A DNA stretch of 36,265 nucleotides from an uncultured Clostridia bacterium (GTDB lineage: Bacteria; Bacillota; Clostridia; Christensenellales; Borkfalkiaceae). The notes below the pieces were generated by a model, which searched no databases, had not been told where the DNA came from, and worked only from the letters and a program-made list of their open reading frames with translations. This document shows, one piece after another, positions 18,005 to 26,108 of this stretch (the stretch's first letter is position 1; each line of letters starts with the position of its first letter). The stretch spans positions 1 to 36,265 of the forward strand of contig CANREU010000002.1 of assembly GCA_947629725.1 (NCBI GenBank), read 5' to 3'. Made by a program: the position numbers and the translations under genes.

Positions 18005-18643
18005 CTACACCTTGTTATATACTTCATTCACCGCTTCGATATAACATATAAAAGAAGAGTGATGGTCATTCTTTTGCAAATGTTGATTTTTTATTTTTAG
18101 GTATTTATCTCGAACAATATTCCAACGCCCCTCTTGCTTTAATATTCGCGCGCGTTTTCGTATTTCCGCAGAATTCCGCACTTTATTCCAATAATATCTA
18201 TCAAATGCAACTATCCCCGTTTTTTGGTGAATCAGTCTCTCCCATGTCCCTTCATCGTTCATTGTGACAATCGCAAGATCAATGGAAAATTCAGTTCTTT
18301 GCTTTCCCTCAAAATGAAACGGCTTCGTCGTCAATGATGCCGTTGAATCTTCTACATCGGGCAGCCTGCTTGTACGCATAACTCGATTGAATGCTTTGCG
18401 CACGATCTCCTTTATTGTTTTTCCGTCATCCCAATCATCACAGGATAAGACATTCAAATTATAGTCAAAATCGATTGGGCCGTCTCCATTTTGCGTAACC
18501 ATGTTTCTTGCTCCGCTTCCGACCAAGAACACCTGACCGTTTAGTCCGTTCCTGCGGCATTCGTCCTCAACCTGTTTTACGATTGTGCTACAATAAGATT
18601 GTGCCCTGTGCAAAAATTCTTTGTCCTCTACATAGTGAAACAT
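18005..18643 (-). CDS. Nucleotidyltransferase-fold protein
   Basis: VGSGARN...GPIDFDYNLNVL...EFSIDLAIV fits the pol-beta NTase pattern hGS...hDhD...hDh; AT-rich relative to its neighbours. Confidence 0.55.
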   Translation of the reverse strand: MFHYVEDKEFLHRAQSYCSTIVKQVEDECRRNGLNGQVFLVGSGARNMVTQNGDGPIDFDYNLNVLSCDDWDDGKTIKEIVRKAFNRVMRTSRLPDVEDSTASLTTKPFHFEGKQRTEFSIDLAIVTMNDEGTWERLIHQKTGIVAFDRYYWNKVRNSAEIRKRARILKQEGRWNIVRDKYLKIKNQHLQKNDHHSSFICYIEAVNEVYNKV

Positions 18644-18696
18644 TATCGTTCTCCTTCTTGCCCATGCCTCCCATTTGCCTCATGGCAAATCGTATG

Positions 18697-18724
18697 ATTA
18701 TACCATAAGACCCGTATTTGTCAA
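18697..18724 (-). promoter_or_regulatory. Consensus promoter of NTase gene
   Basis: Minus strand TTGACA-16-TATAAT, followed by hairpin ATTTGCC-ATGA-GGCAAAT. Confidence 0.7.
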
Positions 18725-18747
18725 TATCTTTTTTGAAATTTATAGAA

Positions 18748-18778
18748 AAAACTTACCCGAAAGTTCGGATAAGTTTTT
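18748..18778 (-). terminator. tmRNA terminator
   Basis: Minus strand AAAACTTATCCGAACTTTCGGGTAAGTTTTTT directly after the tmRNA CCA end. Confidence 0.75.
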
Positions 18779-18780
18779 CA

Positions 18781-19168
18781 TGGTGGACCTGCGCAGAGTT
18801 GAACTGCGGTCTTACAAGGTTCATCCGTGGACACTACACGCTTAGTCCGTGGTCGATCTCGCCGTAGCAAAGTCCGCGGACAAACTTTGATACGGCATGC
18901 TTCCGAAATTCATCGCGGGGAGGGGGTAGCCAGCCGCCCCGCGACGTTCCCTACTCAATGACGCCCAAACCCCGACCGTAGGCCTTCGGGGCAGGACGGA
19001 GCTTAACGCTGTTAAGCCGCAAGTGCTACGCGGCGAGCCGAAGCCCGACGAGCAGCGGTAGAACGTCTGCTTTTATTATCAGCATTTGAATTTTTTCCGT
19101 TTTTACGGAGCCGAGCCTCCGGCGTGCGTCCGACGAAATCCGCTTGCAATCGAATCCGTAACAGGCCC
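18781..19168 (-). ncRNA. ssrA: tmRNA
   Basis: 5' GGGCCTGTTACGGATTCGATTGCAAG and 3' CGCAGTTCAACTCTGCGCAGGTCCACCA; acceptor pairing GGGCCUG/CAGGUCC; tag ORF ending VALAA-TAA with the stop in hairpin GCTTAAC-AGC-GTTAAGC. Confidence 0.95.
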
Positions 19169-19191
19169 GTATTGAAACGTTCGTCCTCTTT

Positions 19192-19220
19192 ATTCTATAC
19201 CCAGCGGGCGGAAAAGTCAA
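19192..19220 (-). promoter_or_regulatory. tmRNA promoter
   Basis: Minus strand TTGACT-17-TAGAAT. Confidence 0.65.
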
Positions 19221-19319
19221 CTGTTTTCGTCTCCCCTCCCCTTTTTGTTCTTGTTACGGTTGCATTTTGCGTGAAAATATGCTATTCTTTTTGTGAAGTA
19301 CGAACGCGGGAGGAAAGCC

Positions 19320-19862
19320 ATGTTCTGCCGCTATTGCGGAAAAAAGCTCTTGGACGAAGCGCCTTTTTGCCCCTTTTGCGGTCTGCCTTTGGAGACGAAC
19401 TACTTTTGGGAGCCCCGCGCCGCCTCTCCCGACGGCGCAAAAACGGCGTCCGCGAATGAAACGGACGGGGCAAGCGGTGCAGGCACGCCGCCCGTAAAAT
19501 TCAAAAAATTTGCGCTTGCGGGGCTGATCCTCGCCGCGTGCTGTCTTCCCCTCCTCGTCCTCTTTGCCGCGCTCGCAGCGGTCTCCCGAAACGACGCTAT
19601 GATCGTCCTCTTCACCGTCCTCGCCCTTCTCCCCGCCTGCGGCGTTGTGACGGGGTTTGGCTTAACCGTTGCCGCGCTCGTAAAACTCCGCAGGGCAAAG
19701 GCGCCCATCGGGCTCGCCGTGGCGGGCGTTGCCGTCTCCTCGGCGGGGATGCTCGCCGTCGCGCTCTTGGTTGCCTTTGCGCTCCTCTTGACGGCCCTCC
19801 TCATGGCTTACGGCGCGGCGGCCGCTTCCATCCTCACCCTGCTCGCCATTGTGTTTGCTTGA
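19320..19862 (+). CDS. Zinc-ribbon multi-TM membrane protein
   Basis: MFCRYCGKKLLDEAPFCPFCGLPL followed by hydrophobic segments. Confidence 0.75.
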   Translation: MFCRYCGKKLLDEAPFCPFCGLPLETNYFWEPRAASPDGAKTASANETDGASGAGTPPVKFKKFALAGLILAACCLPLLVLFAALAAVSRNDAMIVLFTVLALLPACGVVTGFGLTVAALVKLRRAKAPIGLAVAGVAVSSAGMLAVALLVAFALLLTALLMAYGAAAASILTLLAIVFA

Positions 19863-19887
19863 CTATCTGTATAAAAAATATTATAAT
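19859..19887 (+). promoter_or_regulatory. Promoter overlapping the preceding stop codon
   Basis: TTGACT-17-TATAAT; the -35 contains the TGA of the zinc-ribbon gene. Confidence 0.65.
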
Positions 19888-19952
19888 ACTATTTCTATCT
19901 TTTTGTATCGTCGGCGCACCGTGTGATAAAAAGAGAATATACGAGGAGCAAT

Positions 19953-20417
19953 ATGGACGAAAAGCCTGAAGAAAGACAAGCGGATACACAAAAGAATATG
20001 GAGCAAGGAAAGGACGTCGGCAAACAAATCATTAAATGGACCGCTATTATTATAAGTGTCCTTGTTTTGTTTATTATAATTTTCAGCGTCATCATGTGCA
20101 ATCAACCGAAAATTGAATATGGAATCACAAAAACAGAATTCGGTGTTGACGCGGATGGAAACCTCGACAACAAGGTTGCTGTAGTAACTGTTACCGTCAA
20201 AAATCCAAAAAAGGAAAAAGTAACGATTTTTTGTTCTGTTAATGTAAAAAGTAAGGCAGATGATAGACTTATAGGTTTTAATTCACACTATATTATAGTT
20301 CAGGCAAATTCTACTGTAAGTAGTGCATTCGTGATTAAGCCATATTGGTCATACGATACGTTTGAAAATTGCTATTCAAGTATAGATAACTTTATGATTA
20401 TGCCGGAAATAAATTAA
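19953..20417 (+). CDS. Single-TM protein, unknown function
   Basis: ACGAGGAGCAATATG start; TM IIKWTAIIISVLVLFIIIFSVIM; AT-rich. Confidence 0.65.
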   Translation: MDEKPEERQADTQKNMEQGKDVGKQIIKWTAIIISVLVLFIIIFSVIMCNQPKIEYGITKTEFGVDADGNLDNKVAVVTVTVKNPKKEKVTIFCSVNVKSKADDRLIGFNSHYIIVQANSTVSSAFVIKPYWSYDTFENCYSSIDNFMIMPEIN

Positions 20418-20465
20418 ATTGCCATAAAATCGCTTCTTTCTTTATGTTGGCATCTATTCTATTAC

Positions 20466-20499
20466 GCCGCCCGTGCGCATGACGCGCACGGGCGGCTTT
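20466..20499. terminator. Hairpin between convergent genes
   Basis: CCGCCCGTGCGC-ATGAC-GCGCACGGGCGG followed by CTTT. Confidence 0.6.
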
Positions 20500-20708
20500 C
20501 ACCACTCCTCCCTCCCGCAGAGAAGGTCGATACTCACGCCGAAAAGATCGGCAAGTTTCCATAGGTACGAGAGGGTCGGCTCGATCTTCGCCCGCTCCCA
20601 CTCGCTCACGCACTGCTGGGTGACCCCCACCGCCTCCGCAAGCCTCCCCTGCGAGAGCCCGCGGTCCTTCCGAAGCGCCTTCAAATTTTCCGAAAACCGA
20701 TTGTCCAC
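20499..20708 (-). CDS. XRE family HTH regulator
   Basis: LKALRKDRGLSQGRLAEAVGVTQQCVSEWERAKIEPTLSYLWKLADLFGVSIDLL; GTG start. Confidence 0.85.
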   Translation of the reverse strand: MDNRFSENLKALRKDRGLSQGRLAEAVGVTQQCVSEWERAKIEPTLSYLWKLADLFGVSIDLLCGREEW

Positions 20709-20716
20709 ATGGAAAT

Positions 20717-20769
20717 TTTACAACTATAATTGTAAAATAATTGACTTACAAGAATACTTGTGATAGAAT
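20717..20769. promoter_or_regulatory. Overlapping divergent promoters with two ACAA-N6-TTGT operators
   Basis: Plus TTGACT-17-TAGAAT (20741-20769); minus TTGTAA-17-TATAGT; operators 20720-20733 and 20748-20761. Confidence 0.65.
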
Positions 20770-20798
20770 GGGGGAAAATTTGATACGGAGGAAAAAGT

Positions 20799-21206
20799 AT
20801 GTACTGTAAACATTGCGGAAAAGAACTCGCGGACGAAGCCCTGATGTGTCCCGACTGTGGCACGCCGACGGACGGAAAGCACACCGTCCGCAGGCCTGCG
20901 CCCGTGAGCGAACAACCGTCCCCTCTCGGCGCAATTGCCCTCTTTCTTGCCGTCTTCGCGTTTGTGACGGGAATTATTTTCGGCTCCTTCTTCTACGCGT
21001 TCACGGGGTCTGCGATCCTGCTCTACATGATCGGTGCGACGACGATCCTGCCCGCGCTCACTGCCATCTGCCTCGGGATCGCCGTGCTTATCCGCGGAGA
21101 GACGGGAAAAGATCGGGCCTTTGCGATCGCCGCGATCGCGCTTGCGGGAACGATGCTCCTCTTCCTGTTCCTCAGCGTGTGCATCATCGCAAGCGGCGTT
21201 CTTTGA
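20799..21206 (+). CDS. Zinc-ribbon multi-TM membrane protein
   Basis: MYCKHCGKELADEALMCPDCGTPT plus TM segments; RBS GGAGGAAAAAGT. Confidence 0.78.
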   Translation: MYCKHCGKELADEALMCPDCGTPTDGKHTVRRPAPVSEQPSPLGAIALFLAVFAFVTGIIFGSFFYAFTGSAILLYMIGATTILPALTAICLGIAVLIRGETGKDRAFAIAAIALAGTMLLFLFLSVCIIASGVL

Positions 21207-21217
21207 CGTTTGTTACG

Positions 21218-21254
21218 ACGCCGCCGACCGCAAATGCGGTCGGCGGATTTTTTA
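21218..21254 (+). terminator. Intrinsic terminator
   Basis: CCGCCGACCGCAAATGCGGTCGGCGGATTTTTT. Confidence 0.75.
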
Positions 21255-21394
21255 TTTTTTGGACAAGGTACACGCTCCTTCCTCTGTATCCCCCTCATTC
21301 CGAGGGAGCGCAGCGACCGAGTGAATCTTGCCTTTTCGCAGTACTGTAAGATACACTCCGCCGCAAAGAGCGCGGCGTCGGTATGAGGGAATAA

Positions 21395-21433
21395 CCCCCT
21401 TGCCTTCCCCCCGACGGGGGGAAGGCAAGGGGG
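21395..21433. repeat. Perfect 19-bp inverted repeat, 1-nt centre
   Basis: CCCCCTTGCCTTCCCCCCG-A-CGGGGGGAAGGCAAGGGGG. Confidence 0.8.
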
Positions 21434-21473
21434 GTGGGCGGGGCGGCTCGGGATGACGTGGCGGCCCGCCTTT

Positions 21474-23474
21474 TCAATTCATCACGACGTCCTTCAAGCT
21501 CTCGTACTTTGCCATCGCGGCGGCGCGGAGGTCCTCGCCGATCCCCGAGGCAAACGCTTCGTCCACGAGCTTTTTCGCCTTAAAAATGACCTCGGCGGAG
21601 TAGCGCAAATTTTTAATATCCGATAAGAATTTGCCGCTCTGGCGGGTGCCGAAGAAGTCGCCGCCTCCCCGCAATTCCAAGTCCTTTTCGGCGAGCTCGA
21701 AGCCGTCGGAAGTGTTTTTCAAAATATTTAGTCTCTCGCGCGCGACGTCGCTCTCCGCGCCCATGAAGAGGAAGCACCAGCTCTTGTCGCTCCCCCGCCC
21801 CACCCTTCCGCGGAGCTGGTGGAGCTGCGAGAGGCCGAAACGCTCGGCGTTCATCACGACCATGATGGTCGCGGCGGGCACGTCCACCCCCACCTCGATG
21901 ACGGTGGTGGAGACGAGGCAGTCGTAGTCCCCCCGTTTGAACGCCGTCATCACCTCCGTCTTCTCCCTCTCCTTCATCCTGCCGTGGAGGAGGGCGAAGC
22001 GGACGTCGGGGAGCTTTTGCCGAAGCTCGTCGTAGAGGGCGGTGACGGAGACGACCTCCCCCTCATCGTCGTCTATCTTGGCGCAGACGAAGTACGCCTG
22101 CTTCCCCTTCTTGGTCTCGCCGCGCACATATTGGAGCATGGCGTCGTACTTGAAGGCGGGCACGACGGAGGTCGCGATCTCCTGCCTCTCCTTCGGCTTA
22201 TCGGGGATGGTCGTCACGTCGAGATCGCCGTAAAAGATCAGGGAAAGGGTGCGCGGAATGGGGGTCGCCGACATCACCAAAACGTCGGGAGCGTCTCCTT
22301 TTTCACTCAATGTATTACGCTGCGCGACCCCGAAACGGTGCTGCTCGTCGCACACGCAGAAGGCGAGTTCGCGGAAGCGGACGTCCCCCTGCAAAACGGC
22401 GTGAGTGCCGCACAAAACGTCGATCTCCCCCGCCGCGAGCGCCCGCTTCACTTCCCTCTTTTCGGAGGCGGAAGAGGACCCTGCGAGGTACCCCACGCGG
22501 TAGTCGGGGAACATCTTTTGAAGGAGCAAAAAGTTCTGCTCGGCGAGGACTTCGGTCGGCGAAAGGTACACCGCCTGATAGCCGCTTTTTATCGCCATGA
22601 AGATGCCCGTGAGGGCGACCGCCGTCTTGCCGCTGCCGACGTCCCCCTGAAGGAGCCTGTTCATGCGCTCGGGGGAAGTCACGGCGTCGTAAATGGCCCG
22701 CACCGCCCCCTGCTGGCCCGCCGTGAACGCGAAGGGGAACCGCCTCTCGAAGGCGGCGACGTCCCGCTCGGTGACCGAGTAGATCCTGCGGCGCATCTCC
22801 CGCTTATCCCCCTTCACGAGCTTGAAGGCGGAGACGAGGGTGAAGTACTCCTCGAGGGCGATCCGCTCGGCCGCGGCGTACATTTCCCCCTGATTTTGGG
22901 GGTTGTGGACGGCAAAATACGCCGTTTTGAGGTCGGAAAGCCTGTATTTCTCGCGGAGGACGGGCGGGATCGCCGACTCGAATTTTTCAACTTTCAGGGC
23001 GGAGGAGACCGCCTCCCGCACCGCCCTTTGGGTGAGAGCCCCCTTCAAGGGGTAGACGGGCACGAGCCCCTTCAGGCGGTTGTTTTTTTCGATCGGCTCG
23101 AAGGTGGGATTGACGACGGAGAACTGCCCGATACGGTTCTGGACCCGCCCGTAGAAGAGGTACACCCCCTCCTTCATGCGGGAGGCGAGGTAGGGCATGT
23201 TGAACCAAACGGCGGGGAACGCCTCGCCGTCCTGCTCGAGCCAGGCGCGCAAAATTTTGAGGTTGCCCTTGCGGCGCACGGGCTCCGCGCCGATAAGGCG
23301 GGCGGCAAAGAGCGCCGTCTCCCCGTCGGGCACCGAAAAGACCGAGACACGGCTTGTCATGTCGAGATAGGCGCGCGGGAAGAAGCGGACGAGATCCCCG
23401 CTCTCGCGGATATTCAGTTTCGCGAATTCCTTCGCCCGCTTCTCGGTGACGAAGCGCAGATCGGTGATTTTCAT
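21474..23474 (-). CDS. recG: ATP-dependent DNA helicase RecG
   Basis: Wedge domain plus LLQGDVGSGKTAVA, CVCDEQHRFGVAQR, VMSATPIPRTL, QLHQLRGRVGRG. Confidence 0.97.
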   Translation of the reverse strand: MKITDLRFVTEKRAKEFAKLNIRESGDLVRFFPRAYLDMTSRVSVFSVPDGETALFAARLIGAEPVRRKGNLKILRAWLEQDGEAFPAVWFNMPYLASRMKEGVYLFYGRVQNRIGQFSVVNPTFEPIEKNNRLKGLVPVYPLKGALTQRAVREAVSSALKVEKFESAIPPVLREKYRLSDLKTAYFAVHNPQNQGEMYAAAERIALEEYFTLVSAFKLVKGDKREMRRRIYSVTERDVAAFERRFPFAFTAGQQGAVRAIYDAVTSPERMNRLLQGDVGSGKTAVALTGIFMAIKSGYQAVYLSPTEVLAEQNFLLLQKMFPDYRVGYLAGSSSASEKREVKRALAAGEIDVLCGTHAVLQGDVRFRELAFCVCDEQHRFGVAQRNTLSEKGDAPDVLVMSATPIPRTLSLIFYGDLDVTTIPDKPKERQEIATSVVPAFKYDAMLQYVRGETKKGKQAYFVCAKIDDDEGEVVSVTALYDELRQKLPDVRFALLHGRMKEREKTEVMTAFKRGDYDCLVSTTVIEVGVDVPAATIMVVMNAERFGLSQLHQLRGRVGRGSDKSWCFLFMGAESDVARERLNILKNTSDGFELAEKDLELRGGGDFFGTRQSGKFLSDIKNLRYSAEVIFKAKKLVDEAFASGIGEDLRAAAMAKYESLKDVVMN

Positions 23475-23537
23475 TTTCTTGAATTTACAAATATTTTCTT
23501 TCGGTTTTTTGAATGACGCCGAGGGCGGCGCGGATAA

Positions 23538-23564
23538 AGAAAAGAGCGGTTGCCCGCTCTTTCG
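23538..23564 (-). terminator. Terminator downstream of the DAK2 gene
   Basis: Minus strand AAAGAGCGGGCAACCGCTCTTTTCTTT. Confidence 0.65.
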
Positions 23565-23576
23565 TTCCGTATGTTT

Positions 23577-25223
23577 TTACTCCAGCGAGAGCAGGTAGTA
23601 GTAGACGGGCTGCCCGCCGAAGTGGTAGTCGACGTCGCAGTCGGGGAAGGCCTCGGCGACCTTTGCCGCGAGCGCCTTCGCGTCCTCCTCCTTCACGTCC
23701 GCCCCGTAGTAGAGTGTGATCACCTCGTGGTAGTCCTCCTTGAGCTTGTCGAGGAGCTTCAGAACGGTCTCGTCCACGGAGTTGCTCTTGGCGAGGATCT
23801 TCTTGTCGTCGAGCCCGATGATGTCCCCCTCCTTGATGGAGAAGCCGTTCACGTTAGTCGTGCGGACGGCGTGGGTCACCTGCCCCGCCTTCACGTTGTC
23901 GAGGGCGTGGATCATGTTGGTCTTGTTCTCCTCCGCCGAAGCGTCGGGCGAGAAAGCAAGCGCCGCCGCAAAGCCCTGCGGGACGTTCTTCGTGGGAATG
24001 ACGTGAATGGTGCGGTTCTCCACGAGCGCCTTCGCCTGTTCGGCGGCGAGAATGATGTTTTTGTTGTTGGGGAACACAAAGACGTTATCCGCGTTCACTT
24101 TCTGCACGGCGGTCGCGATGTCGGAGGCGGAAGGGTTCATCGTCTGCCCGCCCTCGATCACGCGGTCGACGAAGAGGTCCTTGAAAATATCCGAAATGCC
24201 CTGCCCCGCGCAGATGGCGAGCATCCCCTGCTCCTTCTTTTCCGCCTCCCTCTTTGCGCGGAGGGCGCGGTTCTGCTCGAGCATGTTCTCGATCTTGGGA
24301 CGGTCGAGCTCGCCGAGCTCCAGAGCGTAGGTGAGGGCGACGCCCGGGCAGTTGGTGTGCACGTGCACCTTGATCATCTCGAGGTCGCCGATGCAGATGA
24401 CGGAGTCGCCGATCCCCATGAGGTTCTCGCGCAATTTATCGATGTCCGCAAGGGTCGTGCTCTTTTTCAGATTGATGACGAAAAATTCGGTGCAGTAGGC
24501 GAATTGAATCTCGCCGAGGTCCATGTTGATGATGTCGGAATTGTCGCCGAAGTCGTCGTCCATAGAGACGGCGGAGGCGTCCGTCTGCACGTCGGCGACG
24601 TCCTCGTCCCCCATGATGGCGGCCTCGAAACCGCGCATGATGGTCATGAGCCCCACGCCGCCCGAGTCCACCACGCCCGCCTTCTTCAGAACGGGGAGGA
24701 GTTCGGGGGTCTTCGCGAGCGCCTTGTCTCCCTCCGCGATGACGGCGGGCAGGAAGGTCTCGAAGTCGCGGTGCTTGCCCGCGATCTTCACCGCGTATTC
24801 GCTCATCATGCGGACGACGGTGAGAATGGTGCCCTCTTTGGGGATCGCAACGGCGTTATAGGCGACTTTCGTGCCCTGTTCGAGCGCCTTTGCGAAGGTT
24901 TTCGTGTCGACTTCGGGCTTTCCGTCCCGCAAGACGGTGCACATGCCGCGGAAAATTTGCGATAAAATGACGCCCGAGTTTCCCCGCGCGCCCTTAAGGG
25001 CCCCCTTCGAGACGCTGTCGCACACCTCGCGGAAACTTCCCGAGGCGTTGGAAGAGAGCTCCTTCACCGCCGACTGGATGGTCAGCGACATATTCGTACC
25101 GGTATCTCCGTCGGGCACGGGGAAGACGTTCAACGCGTCTACCTTTGCCCGGTTGCTTTCGAGCAGTTTCGCGCCCGTGAGCACCATCTTTCGGAAGGTG
25201 GCGCAATTTATCGTTTTTTGCAT
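23577..25223 (-). CDS. DAK2 domain protein, FakA/YloV-like fatty acid kinase subunit
   Basis: LNVFPVPDGDTGTNMSLTI, GARGNSGVILSQIFRG, DSGGVGLMTIMRGFEAA; between asp23 and recG. Confidence 0.92.
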   Translation of the reverse strand: MQKTINCATFRKMVLTGAKLLESNRAKVDALNVFPVPDGDTGTNMSLTIQSAVKELSSNASGSFREVCDSVSKGALKGARGNSGVILSQIFRGMCTVLRDGKPEVDTKTFAKALEQGTKVAYNAVAIPKEGTILTVVRMMSEYAVKIAGKHRDFETFLPAVIAEGDKALAKTPELLPVLKKAGVVDSGGVGLMTIMRGFEAAIMGDEDVADVQTDASAVSMDDDFGDNSDIINMDLGEIQFAYCTEFFVINLKKSTTLADIDKLRENLMGIGDSVICIGDLEMIKVHVHTNCPGVALTYALELGELDRPKIENMLEQNRALRAKREAEKKEQGMLAICAGQGISDIFKDLFVDRVIEGGQTMNPSASDIATAVQKVNADNVFVFPNNKNIILAAEQAKALVENRTIHVIPTKNVPQGFAAALAFSPDASAEENKTNMIHALDNVKAGQVTHAVRTTNVNGFSIKEGDIIGLDDKKILAKSNSVDETVLKLLDKLKEDYHEVITLYYGADVKEEDAKALAAKVAEAFPDCDVDYHFGGQPVYYYLLSLE

Positions 25224-25266
25224 GATCGCTCCCTATGGATAAGAATGAAAAAACGCGGAGACGAAG

Positions 25267-25617
25267 TTACAATTTGAGGCCCATCACGTTGACGTTCACG
25301 GTGTCGACGATCATGCCCGTGAAACGTTCGACCTTATACTTGATCGCTTCCTTCAAGGATTCCGCGACCGCTTCGATGGAGACGCCGTATTTGATGAGGA
25401 CGTAAACGTCGATATAAATACGGTTGCCCTGGGTCGTCACACGGACGCCCTTGCCTCCCGCGTCTTTTTTCAGAAGCTCGGCGATCGTTTCGGTAAAACG
25501 GCGCGCTACGGTATCCACGATACCGTAGTGTTCCACCGCAGCTTGCGACGCGACTTTCGCGATCGCAATGTCGGATATGGAAATTTTGCCGTAAGCGTTG
25601 CTTGTGCTGACCGACAT
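25267..25617 (-). CDS. Asp23/Gls24 family alkaline shock protein
   Basis: YGKISISDIAIAKVASQAAVEHYGIVDTV...YIDVYVLIKYGVSIEAVAESLKEAIKYKVERFTGM. Confidence 0.92.
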   Translation of the reverse strand: MSVSTSNAYGKISISDIAIAKVASQAAVEHYGIVDTVARRFTETIAELLKKDAGGKGVRVTTQGNRIYIDVYVLIKYGVSIEAVAESLKEAIKYKVERFTGMIVDTVNVNVMGLKL

Positions 25618-25731
25618 AACCGCCCCCTGCTTCTTATCCCTTATTCTACTCCATTGCGGAGATTTTTGCAAGCATTATTCTAAAAAAATTCCCGCATTCG
25701 AGAAAATTTTCAAAAAAGACGCGGTTTTTAA

Positions 25732-25760
25732 TTGCTTTTTCGCAAATAACGTGGTATCAT
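25732..25760 (+). promoter_or_regulatory. rpmB promoter
   Basis: TTGCTT-17-TATCAT upstream of rpmB. Confidence 0.55.
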
Positions 25761-25830
25761 AGGCGTGTTGAAATCGTGCGGGCATTCCGCGCGGAAAAAA
25801 TTACGCAACGATCCGAGCGGAGGTAGAAAT

Positions 25831-26019
25831 ATGTCGAGAGTATGCAGTATCTGCGGAAAAGGTCAGGTCGCGGGGAACAACGTGAGCCACTCCCACCGCA
25901 AGACGAAGAGAACGTTCGCGGCGAACGTGCAGAAGGTCACCTATAAGAAGGACGGCAAGGTGACGACCGATTACGTCTGCGCGCGCTGCCTCAAGAGCGA
26001 CAAAGTCGAAAGAGTTTAA
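25831..26019 (+). CDS. rpmB: 50S ribosomal protein L28
   Basis: MSRVCSICGKGQVAGNNVSHSHRKTKRTFAANVQKV; RBS GGAGGTAGAAAT. Confidence 0.97.
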   Translation: MSRVCSICGKGQVAGNNVSHSHRKTKRTFAANVQKVTYKKDGKVTTDYVCARCLKSDKVERV

Positions 26020-26032
26020 TAGGAAAAGGAAG

Positions 26033-26063
26033 AGCGCCGCGGCAATTGCCGCGGCGCTTTTTT
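26033..26063 (+). terminator. rpmB terminator
   Basis: AGCGCCGCGGCAATTGCCGCGGCGCTTTTTTG. Confidence 0.85.
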
Positions 26064-26086
26064 GCTGCTTACTCCTTTGTCCACGG
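26035..26086. repeat. Direct repeat copy A (terminator plus C-terminal coding remnant)
   Basis: CGCCGCGGCAATTGCCGCGGCGCTTTTTTGCTGCTTACTCCTTTGTCCACGG; matches 28117-28167 with a single T indel. Confidence 0.9.
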
Positions 26087-26108
26087 GAGCGCCTTCCCTC
26101 CCGTAACA

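Noticed and set aside
19026-19220. 64-aa minus ORF ending ADVLPLLVGLRLAA, considered as an alternative tmRNA tag
   Set aside because: The other frame ends in canonical VALAA with the stop codon in the H5-like hairpin, which fits known tmRNAs better.
21819-24965. Plus-strand ORFs of 565 and 471 aa over recG and fakA-like
   Set aside because: Shadow ORFs opposite well-identified conserved genes.
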